Assembly (NCBI RefSeq): GCF_016583565.1
Contig: NZ_NRRF01000019.1
Coordinates: 1 to 64,000 of the forward strand
Direction of reading: 5' to 3'
Source: Thiocystis violacea
GTDB lineage: Bacteria > Pseudomonadota > Gammaproteobacteria > Chromatiales > Chromatiaceae
DNA length: 64,000 nucleotides
A model generated the notes under the pieces. The model saw nothing but the letters and a program-made list of their open reading frames with translations. It did not search any database and was not told the DNA's origin. Below are positions 20,062-29,269 of this stretch, in pieces. The stretch's first letter is position 1; the number at the start of each line of letters is the position of its first letter. A program made the translations under genes and the position numbers.

Positions 20062-20805
20062 ATGACGTCTGTCGCCTGCCATGAGTGCGACCTGTTGCAG
20101 GTGCTGCCCGACCTTCCGGTCGCAGGCAAGGCAACCTGTTGTCGTTGCGGTTGCACGCTCGCCACCCGTCCAGCCGACCCGATCGAACGCCCTCTCGCGC
20201 TCGGGCTGGCGGCCTTGCTGGTCCTGGTCGTGGCCAATACGACGCCGCTGATGGGGCTGTCCGCCGTCGGTCGGCATGCGAGTACAACGATCATCGGCGG
20301 CGCCTACCAGATGTGGCACGAGGGGCAAGAGGTGACCGCCGTGATCGTGGCCTTTTGCGCGGTCATCGCCCCTGCCGGATATCTGCTTTTCCTGTTGATC
20401 GTGTTGTTCGCGGTGCGCCGGCCGCCAGCGCCTGGCTGGGTCGGCGGCATGCTGCGCTGGGCGGAGCGCACGCGGCCTTGGGCGATGACCGAGGTGATGA
20501 TGCTCGGCATCATGGTCGCGCTGATCAAGATCGCGGACTTGGCCAAAGTGGAGGCCGGAATCGGGATGCTTGCCATCGGCGTGTTGATGCTACTTTTTCC
20601 CGCTATTCTGAGCAGCGTCGATACCGAGGAACTGTGGGCGAGAGTGGCCTGGCACGAACCTGATCCAGCCTCAGACCCGGTGGCCGAACGCGTATTCGCA
20701 TCGAATCCCATGCCTGATCTGGAGCCTGACCTGCAAAAGGCTGATCTGGACGGCAGGCCGGAATCCGCCAACTCCGAGACCCCATCCGGCCGTTCCAGTT
20801 CATGA
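20062..20805 (+). CDS. PqiA-domain membrane protein (N-terminal half equivalent)
   Basis: A 247-residue protein. It starts with a zinc-ribbon-like Cys cluster (C6xxC9 and C26xxC29) and has four transmembrane helices (VVANTTPLMGLSAVG, AGYLLFLLIVLF, a third after TEVMMLGIMVALIKIADLA and a fourth). This is the PqiA domain. E. coli PqiA is a single protein with two such domains; here the two are separate genes. The last 40 residues are acidic and variable. The stop overlaps the next ATG by four bases. Confidence 0.9.
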   Translation: MTSVACHECDLLQVLPDLPVAGKATCCRCGCTLATRPADPIERPLALGLAALLVLVVANTTPLMGLSAVGRHASTTIIGGAYQMWHEGQEVTAVIVAFCAVIAPAGYLLFLLIVLFAVRRPPAPGWVGGMLRWAERTRPWAMTEVMMLGIMVALIKIADLAKVEAGIGMLAIGVLMLLFPAILSSVDTEELWARVAWHEPDPASDPVAERVFASNPMPDLEPDLQKADLDGRPESANSETPSGRSSS

Positions 20806-21485
20806 CGGCAGCCCCCCTCACCGCGATCAAGGCGGGACTGCTGTCCTGCGAGACCTGCGGCCTCCTATCGCAACCGGCCAGCGCGGCCGAGCCTGGCTAT
20901 TGTCCCCGCTGCGGTAGCGAGCTCGAATCGCGCCGTCACCGCTCCATCGAGCGAACCTGGGCGCTCGTCATCGCTGCCGCCATCTGCTACATCCCGGCGA
21001 ACATCCTGCCCGTGCTTGGCACCACCACGCTCGGCTCGACCGAGTACGACACCATCATGGGCGGTGTGGTGTTCCTGTTTACCTCCGGGTCCTGGCCGCT
21101 GGCGCTGATCGTCTTGATCGCGAGCGTCATGGTTCCGCTCGGTAAGTTGGTCGCGTTGAGTTATTTGTTGATCACGGTCCAGCGCGGCTCGATACAGGGC
21201 AGCAGGGAGCGAACCCGGCTCTACCGCATGGTGGAGTTCATCGGCCGCTGGTCGATGCTGGATGTCTTCGTCGATACCTTCACGGTCGCGCTGGTGCAAC
21301 TGGACCCGCTCATGTCCGTGCGCCCTGGCGCTGGCGTGCTGTTTTTCGCCGCCGTGGTGGTGCTGACGATGATCGCGGCGAGCACCTTCGATCCGCGCCT
21401 GATCTGGGATGCCATTTCGGATGCCGGTTCTGAACCGGCCCCATTAGAAGAGAACAGTCCGCAACAGGAGTCCAACCTTGGCTGA
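20802..21485 (+). CDS. PqiA-domain membrane protein (C-terminal half equivalent)
   Basis: A 227-residue protein with a zinc ribbon (C16xxC19 and C34xxC37) and four membrane helices: CYIPANILPVLGT, LFTSGSWPLALIVLIASVMV, the VALVQL segment after MLDVFVDTFT, and a last one. The stretch MVPLGKLVALSYLL is family-typical. With the previous gene it would make up a two-subunit PqiA. Start codon overlap with pqiA-1 (ATGA) and an eight-base overlap with pqiB indicate tight coupling. Confidence 0.9.
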   Translation: MTAAPLTAIKAGLLSCETCGLLSQPASAAEPGYCPRCGSELESRRHRSIERTWALVIAAAICYIPANILPVLGTTTLGSTEYDTIMGGVVFLFTSGSWPLALIVLIASVMVPLGKLVALSYLLITVQRGSIQGSRERTRLYRMVEFIGRWSMLDVFVDTFTVALVQLDPLMSVRPGAGVLFFAAVVVLTMIAASTFDPRLIWDAISDAGSEPAPLEENSPQQESNLG

Positions 21486-23142
21486 AGTCATCGACGGCCA
21501 AAACCTGCCGCGCGCAACCCTGGTCCCCAAACGGCGTGGTCGGGTCTCGGCGGTCTGGCTCATTCCACTGTTCGCTGCCCTGGTCGCGGTCGGCATCGCG
21601 GTCAATCGGATTCTGAACGAGGGGCCGACCATCACCATCCTGTTCAAATCCGCCGAGGGTGTCGAGGCCGGCAAGACCTTCATCAAGTACAAGGACGTGA
21701 AGATCGGCGAGGTCTCTGCGGTGGAGCTGGACGCTAACTTCTCCAAGGTGCTGGTCACGGCGAAGATCGACAAGCATGCCGAGGACCTGATGGTGCAAGA
21801 CGCCAGTTTCTGGGTGGTGCAGCCGCGCGTCACGCTGAGCGGCGTTTCCGGTCTGGGCACGCTGCTGTCGGGCAACTACATCGGCTTCGAAAAGGGCAAG
21901 TCCACACAGAGTCACCGTCGCTTTATCGGGCTCGAGGTCGCGCCGATGATCAGGATCGATCAGCCGGGCAAGCAATTCGAGCTGACGGCCGCGGATATGG
22001 GCTCGTTGGGGATTGGCTCGCCGCTCTATTTCCGTCGCCTGCAGGTCGGCCAGGTCATTGACTCCAAGCTTGCCGCCGACGGTGCTTCAGTCAGGTTCAG
22101 GGTCTTTGTCAACGCCCCCTACGATCGTTTCATCAGCGCGGACACCCGCTTCTGGAATGCCAGCGGCCTGGATGTCTCGCTCGGCGCGGATGGGGTCGAC
22201 GTGCGCACCCAATCACTGGTGTCGCTGCTGATCGGCGGGGTTGCCTTCGAGACGCCGACGTTCGTTACTGAAGGCGAGCCCGCGGCCGCCGGCAGCGCGT
22301 TCCCCCTGTTTGCGGATCGGGCCACCGCGATGAAGCAACCGGAGGCCATCGCCAGACGCTACGTGCTCTATTTCGACGATTCCCTGCGCGGACTGTCCGT
22401 GGGTGCGCCGGTGACCTTGCTCGGTCTGGAGGCCGGCGAGGTGACCGACGTCGGCTTTGAAATGCAACCCGAGGGCTCGTTGTTGCGTGGCCGTGTGGAG
22501 TTTGTCGTCTACCCCGAACGGCTCGTCGCTCGCGTGCGAACGCTGCAGGCTGCGCAGACCGAGAAGCTCGTCGGCAACGAGCGGCACAGCCACGCCTTTT
22601 TTCAACGGCTGATCGAAGAGCGCGGACTGCGCGGCCAGTTGCGCAGCGGCAGCCTGATCACGGGGCAACTCTACGTCGCCTTCGACTACGTCAAGGATGC
22701 CCCCAAGGTCGAGATCGACTGGAGCCTGCCGATGCCGGTGATCCCGACCGTCCCAAGCACCCTACCCAATCTCGAGGACAAGGTGACGGGTATTCTCGAC
22801 AAGGTCGACAAGATCCCATTCGAGGCGATCGGTAACGAGATCAAACAGGTCTTGGCGACGACTGACAACGCGATCAAGGACATCGACAAGGCGGTGGATC
22901 ACATCGACACCGGCGTCACCCCGGAGCTGAAGTCCGGTCTCGTCGAGTTCCGGCGCGCCTTGGCAACCGTCGACCGGGTGTTGAAGAACACCGATGCCAC
23001 TTTGCTCGGACCGGATGCCCCCAGCCAGCTTGAATTGCGCAATGCCTTGCAAGAGGTGGCACGCGCCGCCCGCGCGGTGCGCGTGCTTGCCGACTACCTC
23101 GAACGCAACCCAGGCGCGCTGATTCGTGGCAAGGGCAAATAG
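21478..23142 (+). CDS. pqiB: PqiB-type MCE protein, intermembrane lipid transport
   Basis: A 554-residue protein starting at TTG (21478) behind a CAGGAG site. One N-terminal membrane anchor (AVWLIPLFAALVAVGIAV) is followed by three MCE/MlaD domains (about 45-135, 160-250, 285-400), recognisable by IKYKDVKIGEV, LYFRRLQVGQV and VTLLGLEAGEV. A helical C-terminal region (about 430-550) would form the needle-like tunnel seen in PqiB. PqiC, the outer-membrane lipoprotein normally encoded next, is absent here. Confidence 0.92.
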   Translation: MAEVIDGQNLPRATLVPKRRGRVSAVWLIPLFAALVAVGIAVNRILNEGPTITILFKSAEGVEAGKTFIKYKDVKIGEVSAVELDANFSKVLVTAKIDKHAEDLMVQDASFWVVQPRVTLSGVSGLGTLLSGNYIGFEKGKSTQSHRRFIGLEVAPMIRIDQPGKQFELTAADMGSLGIGSPLYFRRLQVGQVIDSKLAADGASVRFRVFVNAPYDRFISADTRFWNASGLDVSLGADGVDVRTQSLVSLLIGGVAFETPTFVTEGEPAAAGSAFPLFADRATAMKQPEAIARRYVLYFDDSLRGLSVGAPVTLLGLEAGEVTDVGFEMQPEGSLLRGRVEFVVYPERLVARVRTLQAAQTEKLVGNERHSHAFFQRLIEERGLRGQLRSGSLITGQLYVAFDYVKDAPKVEIDWSLPMPVIPTVPSTLPNLEDKVTGILDKVDKIPFEAIGNEIKQVLATTDNAIKDIDKAVDHIDTGVTPELKSGLVEFRRALATVDRVLKNTDATLLGPDAPSQLELRNALQEVARAARAVRVLADYLERNPGALIRGKGK

Positions 23143-23275
23143 CCCTGACAGACCGGCCCTGTCTGGCGCAGCGCGGGGCCGAGGACGAGATACGGCCTTG
23201 CGCTGGCAATCGCGGCCCTGAACGCGGCACCAGACTCCAGCCTCTTGTTTCCCCGTCAGCTAAAGATAATTCGCC

Positions 23276-24838
23276 ATGCCTGAGATCACCCGTTTCGGTC
23301 CCGGAACAGCCGCGGATCACACCGGCACTGGCGGCGTCACCTGGTTCGATATCGACATGGCCGTCGACGCCGATCGCGAATGGCTGATGGCGTGGCCGGA
23401 GATCAACGCGCAGACCAGAACGGCCTTGTTGGAGCCGGTGCGTTTCAACCATTACGAACACGTCCCATACGGCATGTTGCTGAGCATCAAGACGCTTCGT
23501 CCCGGGCAGACGGATGATGTCACCGATCTCGCCGACCTGAAGCTGCTGATCGGCTCGACCAGGGCGGTCACGGTACGATTCGGGGCGCTCGTCGTCGTGG
23601 ACGAGTTACGACAGCACCTGTTGTCGGACAGGACGCTGGTGACGGCGGTGGATCTGTTGGGCTTTCTGGTGTCGGCGATGACCAACCGGATGGAAGCGGT
23701 TATCTACGAGCTGACTCAAGACATCGATGGGGTCGAGGATGCACTCATCGATGGCGGTTCGGTGCCACCCCCGCAAACGCTGAGCGAGCTTCGACGCCGA
23801 ATCTTTCGCACTCGACGGCACGTAAATGGCACGCAGCAGGTGCTTGCTCCGATGACGACCGATCCCGCACTCACGCTTGATGCCGACGATCGTGAAACGC
23901 TGAACAGGGCGTCGAATCATGTGGCCCGCTACTTGGGGAGTCTGAATGAATGCCGCACGCGGGTTCAGATGCTGGAGGATCAGATCGCGGCGCAACGCTC
24001 GGACACCATGACACGCTCCAGCCTCAATCTGAGCATCGTCGCGACTGTGTTCCTGCCGCTGAGCTTCATGACCGGCCTGCTTGGGATGAACATCGGCGGC
24101 ATCCCCGACGAACATAATCCGCTGGGTTTCTGGCTGGTGACTGGTTTGTCCATCACCATTTCCGTGGTGGCTTGGCGCTGGCTGCGTCGCCGGACGTTCG
24201 ATCGCTATCTGCCTCAGGCGAGTCTTGGCAAGAAGGCACCTGAGCGATTGGTGCAGCCCCCTGTGATCGATGGCGCGGGGTTGACGCCCGCTTTCACGGG
24301 GGTCAAGGGGGAGCCTCGCCAGCACTTTGCGCCCCTTCCCGGCACCGAGCTTGAGCGTCAAGTCACGTCAGGTGGAACGAACCTTGACGGACATCGCCAT
24401 TTTTCCCGCAGCAAGCCTGGTGGCGTCTATGTCATCGCACTGTTGCTCGCGCTCTTGCTGTTCTCTTTTCACGTCGTCGTGATCTTGGACGTAGCTGGCG
24501 AGTTGATTGGTCACAAGGTATGGCTGTTGGCGCATGTTGGTTCCTATACTGGCAAGGCCATCCTGCTTGGCTGCTTTTTCCTATTGTTCACAGCCCACCT
24601 CATCGAAGCTGCGGCATGGGGCCTGTTTCTGCGCTGGACGCGGCTATTCTCAAGCGTGCTGGAAGGCATCTACTTTTCCGCCACCTCCGCCACGACCCTT
24701 GGCTATGGCGATGTCGTACTGCCAACGCCTTGGCGACAACTCGGACCCTTGATCGCCATCCACGGGGTGCTGTTGTTCGGCTGTTCGACGGCGTTCTTGT
24801 TCGTTGTCCTGCACTATGTATGGGCGCAGCACCTTTAG
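23276..24838 (+). CDS. CorA/ZntB-type divalent cation transporter fused to a K+-channel-like pore domain
   Basis: One uninterrupted 520-codon frame. Residues 1-305 are a CorA-superfamily transporter: a cytosolic alpha/beta domain, a long helix (about 205-255), TM1 ending in the signature GMNIGG (270-275) and TM2 (284-302). Residues 306-380 are a linker. Residues 384-512 are a second membrane unit: two hydrophobic segments (384-405, 425-450), a pore helix and the selectivity filter TTLGYGD (473-479), then an inner helix with the glycine-serine pattern LLFGCSTAFLFVVL. The filter matches that of K+ channels. CorA proteins carry Mg2+, Co2+ or Zn2+, so the fusion would couple two ion paths in one pentamer/tetramer-mismatched protein. 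No frameshift is visible. The parts are recognised; the joint function is unknown. Confidence 0.88.
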   Translation: MPEITRFGPGTAADHTGTGGVTWFDIDMAVDADREWLMAWPEINAQTRTALLEPVRFNHYEHVPYGMLLSIKTLRPGQTDDVTDLADLKLLIGSTRAVTVRFGALVVVDELRQHLLSDRTLVTAVDLLGFLVSAMTNRMEAVIYELTQDIDGVEDALIDGGSVPPPQTLSELRRRIFRTRRHVNGTQQVLAPMTTDPALTLDADDRETLNRASNHVARYLGSLNECRTRVQMLEDQIAAQRSDTMTRSSLNLSIVATVFLPLSFMTGLLGMNIGGIPDEHNPLGFWLVTGLSITISVVAWRWLRRRTFDRYLPQASLGKKAPERLVQPPVIDGAGLTPAFTGVKGEPRQHFAPLPGTELERQVTSGGTNLDGHRHFSRSKPGGVYVIALLLALLLFSFHVVVILDVAGELIGHKVWLLAHVGSYTGKAILLGCFFLLFTAHLIEAAAWGLFLRWTRLFSSVLEGIYFSATSATTLGYGDVVLPTPWRQLGPLIAIHGVLLFGCSTAFLFVVLHYVWAQHL

Positions 24839-25251
24839 GCAGGCGCTGAAGTATCGGATGGGCAGGTTCCGGCGAAGCCGGCGGCCTATCTTCGTATGCT
24901 CAGGAGCTTGGGCTCAAAGCCGCGCCTGGCTTGTAGGCGATGCCTTGATGGGCAGGTTCGCGAGCCGCGCGGCGAGCAAGGCCGACCCCAGCCCTGAGCG
25001 GACAATGCCTGTGCAGCTTTCCATCCGCAGTCTCTCCTGCGATTTCAACGATACGCATGACGCAGATCTGCGCAGACTGGCCCGACCCCGGGGGCGACCT
25101 TTCACGGGTAGGTGCACGACTTCGGCAGCGATTTGGAGGCAGGCGCCAAGAAGTCCCCGATCACGCCTTCCGCAATCCCTAAACCCAGCTATAACTTGAG
25201 ACTGTTTCAGTCCCGCCCCGACGATCGCCAACCTGATGAGGATCTAGACAC
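24839..25251. other. Intergenic region between the channel fusion and the LysM gene
   Basis: 413 bp with no convincing gene. GAGGA eight to nine bases before the 25252 ATG is the Shine-Dalgarno sequence of the next gene. No hairpin or RNA gene was identified. Confidence 0.5.
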
Positions 25252-26934
25252 ATGCATCGCAACATAGGCGCTATTTCGCAAACACATTCCGCACCGAGGT
25301 GGCGTGCCGGCGGCTCCGCCCTCGCCCTCGCGCTGGCCCTCTGTTTGGTCGCTCTTGGCGCCCTGGCTGCCGACCAAGGTTCCCGTGACCATGCCCGCGG
25401 CGACTACGACAGCTCGGCGGCAACCTATGTCGTGGCCGAAGGCGACGATCTGATCGAGATCGCCCGACGCTTCGAGACCACGGTCGCGGCCCTGAAGGCA
25501 GAAAACGCTCTGTCATCGGACGAGATCATGACAGGCCAGACATTGACGCTGGCCGGCGCCGCTTCCGGCTCCGGCAATGCTCGCGCGCTGACACCGGAGG
25601 AGGCCAAGGCGATCGCCATGGATGCCTACATCTACGGCTACTCGCTGATCACCACCAATGTCACTCGGGTGCAGATGAGCAACGTGCCCAAGGTGGAGGG
25701 GTTGCAAGCACCTGCGGGGCAATTCATCAATGTCCCGCGCTATCCGCCGGCGGACTATCGCGGGGTCTCGGCACCCAATGCCGACACCCTCTATTCGCTG
25801 GCGTGGCTCGACCTGGGCAAGGAGCCGATGGTCTTTTCGCATCCCGACATGGGCAAGCGCTACTTCCTGTTCCCGATGTATAGCCTGTGGATGCCGGTGA
25901 TCGAATCGGCGGGCAGCCGCACCACCGGCGAGAAGGCGCAGACCTTCCTGATCAGCGGGCCGGGCTGGAGCGGCGAGGTGCCCGCGGGCATGACCCATAT
26001 CAAGGTCCCGACACGCTACATGGTCATCCTCGGCCGCACCTACGCGGACGGGACCGAGGCCGACTACAAGGCGGTCAACGCGCTGCAGGCGCAATACGGC
26101 TTGAGACCGCTGTCCGCGGTGGGCAAGGCGGATTATGTCTACGAGGCACCGCCGGTCGACCCGAGCCCAGGCTTCTCGATGACCGACAAGCCGCAGCAGG
26201 TGATCCTCGACATGGGCACCAAGGGCTACTTCGACATGATGACGCGGCTCATGTGCAAGGATGCGCCGCCGGCGCCGGAAGACGCGCCGATGCTGGCAAA
26301 GATGGCCAAGATCGGCATCGAGCCCTGCCAGCCCTTCGACATGGCCGCGCTCGGCGCGCCGGTGCAGGCCGCACTCAAGGATCTGCCGCAGACCGCGCTG
26401 AAGCAGATCGAGGCCGACAAGCCCAAGCTCGGCAAGGTCGTCAACGGCTGGATCGTCTCCATGGGACTGGGCGACTACGGCACCGACTATGTGAAGCGTG
26501 CCGTGGTGGCCGCCTTCGGTTGGCCCGCCAACCGCGAGAAGGATGCCATCTACCCCTACACCGAGGTCGACAGCAGCGGCGCGACGCTCTCGGGCGCCAA
26601 CAACTACACCCTGACCTTCCCCAAGGACCAAACGCCCCCGGTCGACGGGTTCTGGTCGATCACCATGTATGAGATCGACAACGGCTGGTGGTTCGTGCCG
26701 AATGCGTTGAACAAGTTCACGGTCAGCCCGCGTGACGACCTGACCTACAACGCCGACGGTTCGCTGACGCTCTACTTCCAGAACGCATCGCCCGGCAAGG
26801 ACAAGGAGGCCAACTGGCTGCCGGCGCCCAAGGGCGACTTCATCCCGATGCTGCGCATGTATTGGCCGAAGGAGAAGAGCCCGTCGATCATCGACGGCAC
26901 CTGGACGCCGCCGAAGGTCGAAAAGGTGCAGTGA
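25252..26934 (+). CDS. Secreted LysM + DUF1254/DUF1214 protein
   Basis: A 560-residue exported protein. The signal peptide (about 18-40, LALALALCLVALGALAADQ) ends in an Ala-rich cleavage site. Residues about 57-102 are a LysM peptidoglycan-binding motif (TYVVAEGDDLIEIARRFETT, ending MTGQTLTL). Residues about 115-330 are DUF1254 (AIAMDAYIYGYSLI, VSAPNADTLYSLAWLDLG). Residues about 430-550 are DUF1214 (PVDGFWSITMYEIDNGWWF, DGSLTLYFQNASPG). DUF1254/1214 proteins are common periplasmic proteins without an assigned reaction. The added LysM would tether this one to the cell wall. It is flanked by channel genes. Confidence 0.9.
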   Translation: MHRNIGAISQTHSAPRWRAGGSALALALALCLVALGALAADQGSRDHARGDYDSSAATYVVAEGDDLIEIARRFETTVAALKAENALSSDEIMTGQTLTLAGAASGSGNARALTPEEAKAIAMDAYIYGYSLITTNVTRVQMSNVPKVEGLQAPAGQFINVPRYPPADYRGVSAPNADTLYSLAWLDLGKEPMVFSHPDMGKRYFLFPMYSLWMPVIESAGSRTTGEKAQTFLISGPGWSGEVPAGMTHIKVPTRYMVILGRTYADGTEADYKAVNALQAQYGLRPLSAVGKADYVYEAPPVDPSPGFSMTDKPQQVILDMGTKGYFDMMTRLMCKDAPPAPEDAPMLAKMAKIGIEPCQPFDMAALGAPVQAALKDLPQTALKQIEADKPKLGKVVNGWIVSMGLGDYGTDYVKRAVVAAFGWPANREKDAIYPYTEVDSSGATLSGANNYTLTFPKDQTPPVDGFWSITMYEIDNGWWFVPNALNKFTVSPRDDLTYNADGSLTLYFQNASPGKDKEANWLPAPKGDFIPMLRMYWPKEKSPSIIDGTWTPPKVEKVQ

Positions 26935-27037
26935 CGGGGCAGCGGATCGGGGGTCGGCCGGGTTGCTCATCGGCGCAGACCCTCTGAGCCAGAACGACGA
27001 CCAGCGCGTTGCGAATCGGGTCTGAACGCATACGACG

Positions 27038-29026
27038 ATGAATGAATCGAGAAGCGGCATGCGTTCCAGTTCGATCCCAGTTGTGCTCGCCGCGCTGCTG
27101 GTCGGCCTGCTGGTGTTCCCGGCGATCTTACCGGCAGGCGATGCGCCGGCGATGCGCGCGGAGAACCTCGGCGACACAAAGCTGTTCACGCAGCCACTTC
27201 TGCTCGCGGTCGCCAACCTCGACCAGCGTATCCGCACCACCACCGACACCCTCGGCCGGGCCCGGCTGACGCATCAGCGCGCCCTGGTGCTGGAGCAACT
27301 CACCCGGACCATCCTGTCCCAAGGGGGTCGCGGCTTTGCAGCAAGGCTCCCCGCGGACGCACTGCAGCGTCTGCGCGACAGCGTTTTGCGTGCCCGGCGC
27401 AGCGCGGACAGCACCGCCGAGATGAGCGCGATTCTGCGCCTCAACAGCGCGATCCTGGACCAGAGCTTTACGGAGCTGCTGACGACGGTGGCGCGTGACT
27501 GGATCAGATTCGCCCCAGCCGGAGATTTCAACCGCGCGTTCAGCCGCTTCGCGCATCGAACCGCCTTCAATCAGGTCCCGTTCGGGCGCGCCGTGCAGCG
27601 TTTGCAAGCCGCCGGGTCGACCACGCTCAGCAGCGCCGAGCAAGGGTTGATCGACGCCTATCGTGACTACAGCCAGCGCGCCGAGGTCTATGATGCCGTG
27701 GCGCAGTCGCTGTTCGGCTTCGTCAAGGGCGCGGCGACGAGCAACCGGCTGTTGAATTGGCTCGGCATCAGCGCGCTGATCGGCGCCATCGACGCGCAGC
27801 CCTGGGTCATCGATATCAACGCCAAGATGATGCCGGGCAGCCAATACAGCATTGGTCAATTCATCAGCGTTGGCCAACTCGTCGCTGCCGCCGTGTTCTT
27901 TCTGGCCTTGATCGGCGTCGGCCTGATTCTGCTGCCGATACTGCCGCGCCTCTTGCGACGCGCGTTGCCACAACGGGCGCGGAGCGCGCAACAGGCCCCA
28001 TCCGAATCCGAGCGCTTTCTACGCCTGCTGAAGCAATCCTTTCTCGGTCCGCTGCGCGTCCTGCTGGTGTTGATCGCCATCGCACAGACGACGCGTATCC
28101 TGTTCTTGCGCGAATCCGACGAGCGCATGATGGAAGTGCTTGGCAGTCTCTACGTCGTGCTGATCGTCTGGGCGCTACTGCGCTTGATCGACAACTTCGT
28201 GATGCTCTATTCGAGCGAGCTGCTTCGCCGTCATCCGACCCTGCGCGGAGAGCTGGTCAACTTCTCGTCCAGCGTGACCCGCTTCCTGGTGATCGTGATT
28301 GCCCTGCTCTACCTGCTGCAGCGCTTCGGCTTCGACATCCGCGCCCTGCTGGCATCGCTCGGCATCGGCGGTCTGGCCGTCGCCTTCGCCGCCAAGGAGA
28401 CCATCGCGAACATCTTCGGCTGCATCTCCATCATCGTCGATGACATGTTCCAGCAGGGCGACTGGATCGTGACGCCCAACGGCGAGGGGACGGTGATCGA
28501 TGTCGGCCTGCGCAGCACCAAGATCCGCACCTTCGACAACGCGGTGATCTTTCTACCCAACGCCTATGTGGCCAGCACCGACGTGCGCAACTGGAGCCGG
28601 CGCAAACTGGGGCGACGCATCAAGCTCACGCTCGGGCTCGAATACGGCAGCGACATGCAGCAGGTGAAGAAGACCGTCGACGACATCCGCGCCATGCTGA
28701 TCGCCCATGGGGACATCGCCGACAGCAGCACCGACACCACAAAATACACCAAGCAGCAACTGGGAAAGATCTCCGACGCCATGGATGGATACGGCATCAA
28801 GCGGACGCTGCTGGTCTATCTCGACGCCCTCGGCGACAGCTCGATCGAGATCCTGATCTACTGCTTCTCCAAGACCGTCGACTGGCAGGGCTGGCTCGAG
28901 GTCAAGCAGGACGTGATCTTTCGCTGTTGCGCCATCGTCAAGGCCAATGGGCTGAGCATCGCCTTCCCGAGCCAGACGCTGTATCTGCGTGAGGACGGCG
29001 GCAAAACAGCGGAGAACAGGAATTGA
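27038..29026 (+). CDS. MscS-family mechanosensitive ion channel
   Basis: A 662-residue inner-membrane protein. An N-terminal hydrophobic segment is followed by about 230 residues of periplasmic helical sequence, then several membrane helices (about 290-420). The MscS core begins with the pore-lining helix (LASLGIGGLAVAFAAKETI, NIFGCISIIVDD). The beta domain (GDWIVTPNGEGTVIDVGLR, STKIRTFDNAVIFLPN) and the C-terminal alpha/beta domain follow. It opens under membrane tension to release osmolytes in hypo-osmotic shock. A 41-bp scrap resembling its codons for IDVGLRSTKIRTF occurs again at 30500. Confidence 0.92.
   Translation: MNESRSGMRSSSIPVVLAALLVGLLVFPAILPAGDAPAMRAENLGDTKLFTQPLLLAVANLDQRIRTTTDTLGRARLTHQRALVLEQLTRTILSQGGRGFAARLPADALQRLRDSVLRARRSADSTAEMSAILRLNSAILDQSFTELLTTVARDWIRFAPAGDFNRAFSRFAHRTAFNQVPFGRAVQRLQAAGSTTLSSAEQGLIDAYRDYSQRAEVYDAVAQSLFGFVKGAATSNRLLNWLGISALIGAIDAQPWVIDINAKMMPGSQYSIGQFISVGQLVAAAVFFLALIGVGLILLPILPRLLRRALPQRARSAQQAPSESERFLRLLKQSFLGPLRVLLVLIAIAQTTRILFLRESDERMMEVLGSLYVVLIVWALLRLIDNFVMLYSSELLRRHPTLRGELVNFSSSVTRFLVIVIALLYLLQRFGFDIRALLASLGIGGLAVAFAAKETIANIFGCISIIVDDMFQQGDWIVTPNGEGTVIDVGLRSTKIRTFDNAVIFLPNAYVASTDVRNWSRRKLGRRIKLTLGLEYGSDMQQVKKTVDDIRAMLIAHGDIADSSTDTTKYTKQQLGKISDAMDGYGIKRTLLVYLDALGDSSIEILIYCFSKTVDWQGWLEVKQDVIFRCCAIVKANGLSIAFPSQTLYLREDGGKTAENRN
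28494..28534 (+). repeat. 41-bp mscS segment with a near copy at 30500-30540
   Basis: This stretch inside the MscS gene (codons for IDVGLRSTKIRTF) matches 30500-30540 at 39 of 41 bases. Both differences are third-position changes that keep the amino acid, so the second copy probably came from another, diverged mscS gene rather than from a fresh copy of this one. Confidence 0.85.
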
Positions 29027-29083
29027 GCGAACGCCGCTCCGCTGGGGCGCCGTCCATCTTCTACTTCCCGCTTCCCGATCTGA

Positions 29084-29202
29084 CTCTGGTGCCGAAGCTC
29101 CTGCTTCATGAATCCTCAGGCTGCGCCGACGCTGCGTGAAGCGGAGCTTCATCGCATGGGTCACGCAGCTGGAGCTGCGTGACCAGAAACCGGGAAGCAA
29201 TG
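29084..29202 (+). repeat. Hairpin-rich repeat, copy A
   Basis: Contains TGAAGC-GGA-GCTTCA and a perfect palindrome with 12-bp arms around GG at 29158-29183 (GGTCACGCAGCT then AGCTGCGTGACC). It matches copy B (30540-30684) closely but lacks about 25 internal bases between two CTNCTTC motifs. It lies between the mscS stop and the hsd chimera. Confidence 0.88.
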
Positions 29203-29269
29203 ACCGCTTTCACCGGTATGCTTACGGAACGATGTCGGTCGGTACATTCAAGCGAGCAGAAGGGACAGC

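Noticed and set aside
25513..27249. 578-codon minus-strand frame opposite the LysM-DUF1254 gene
   Set aside because: Antisense to a gene with signal peptide, LysM and DUF1254/1214; no recognisable family.
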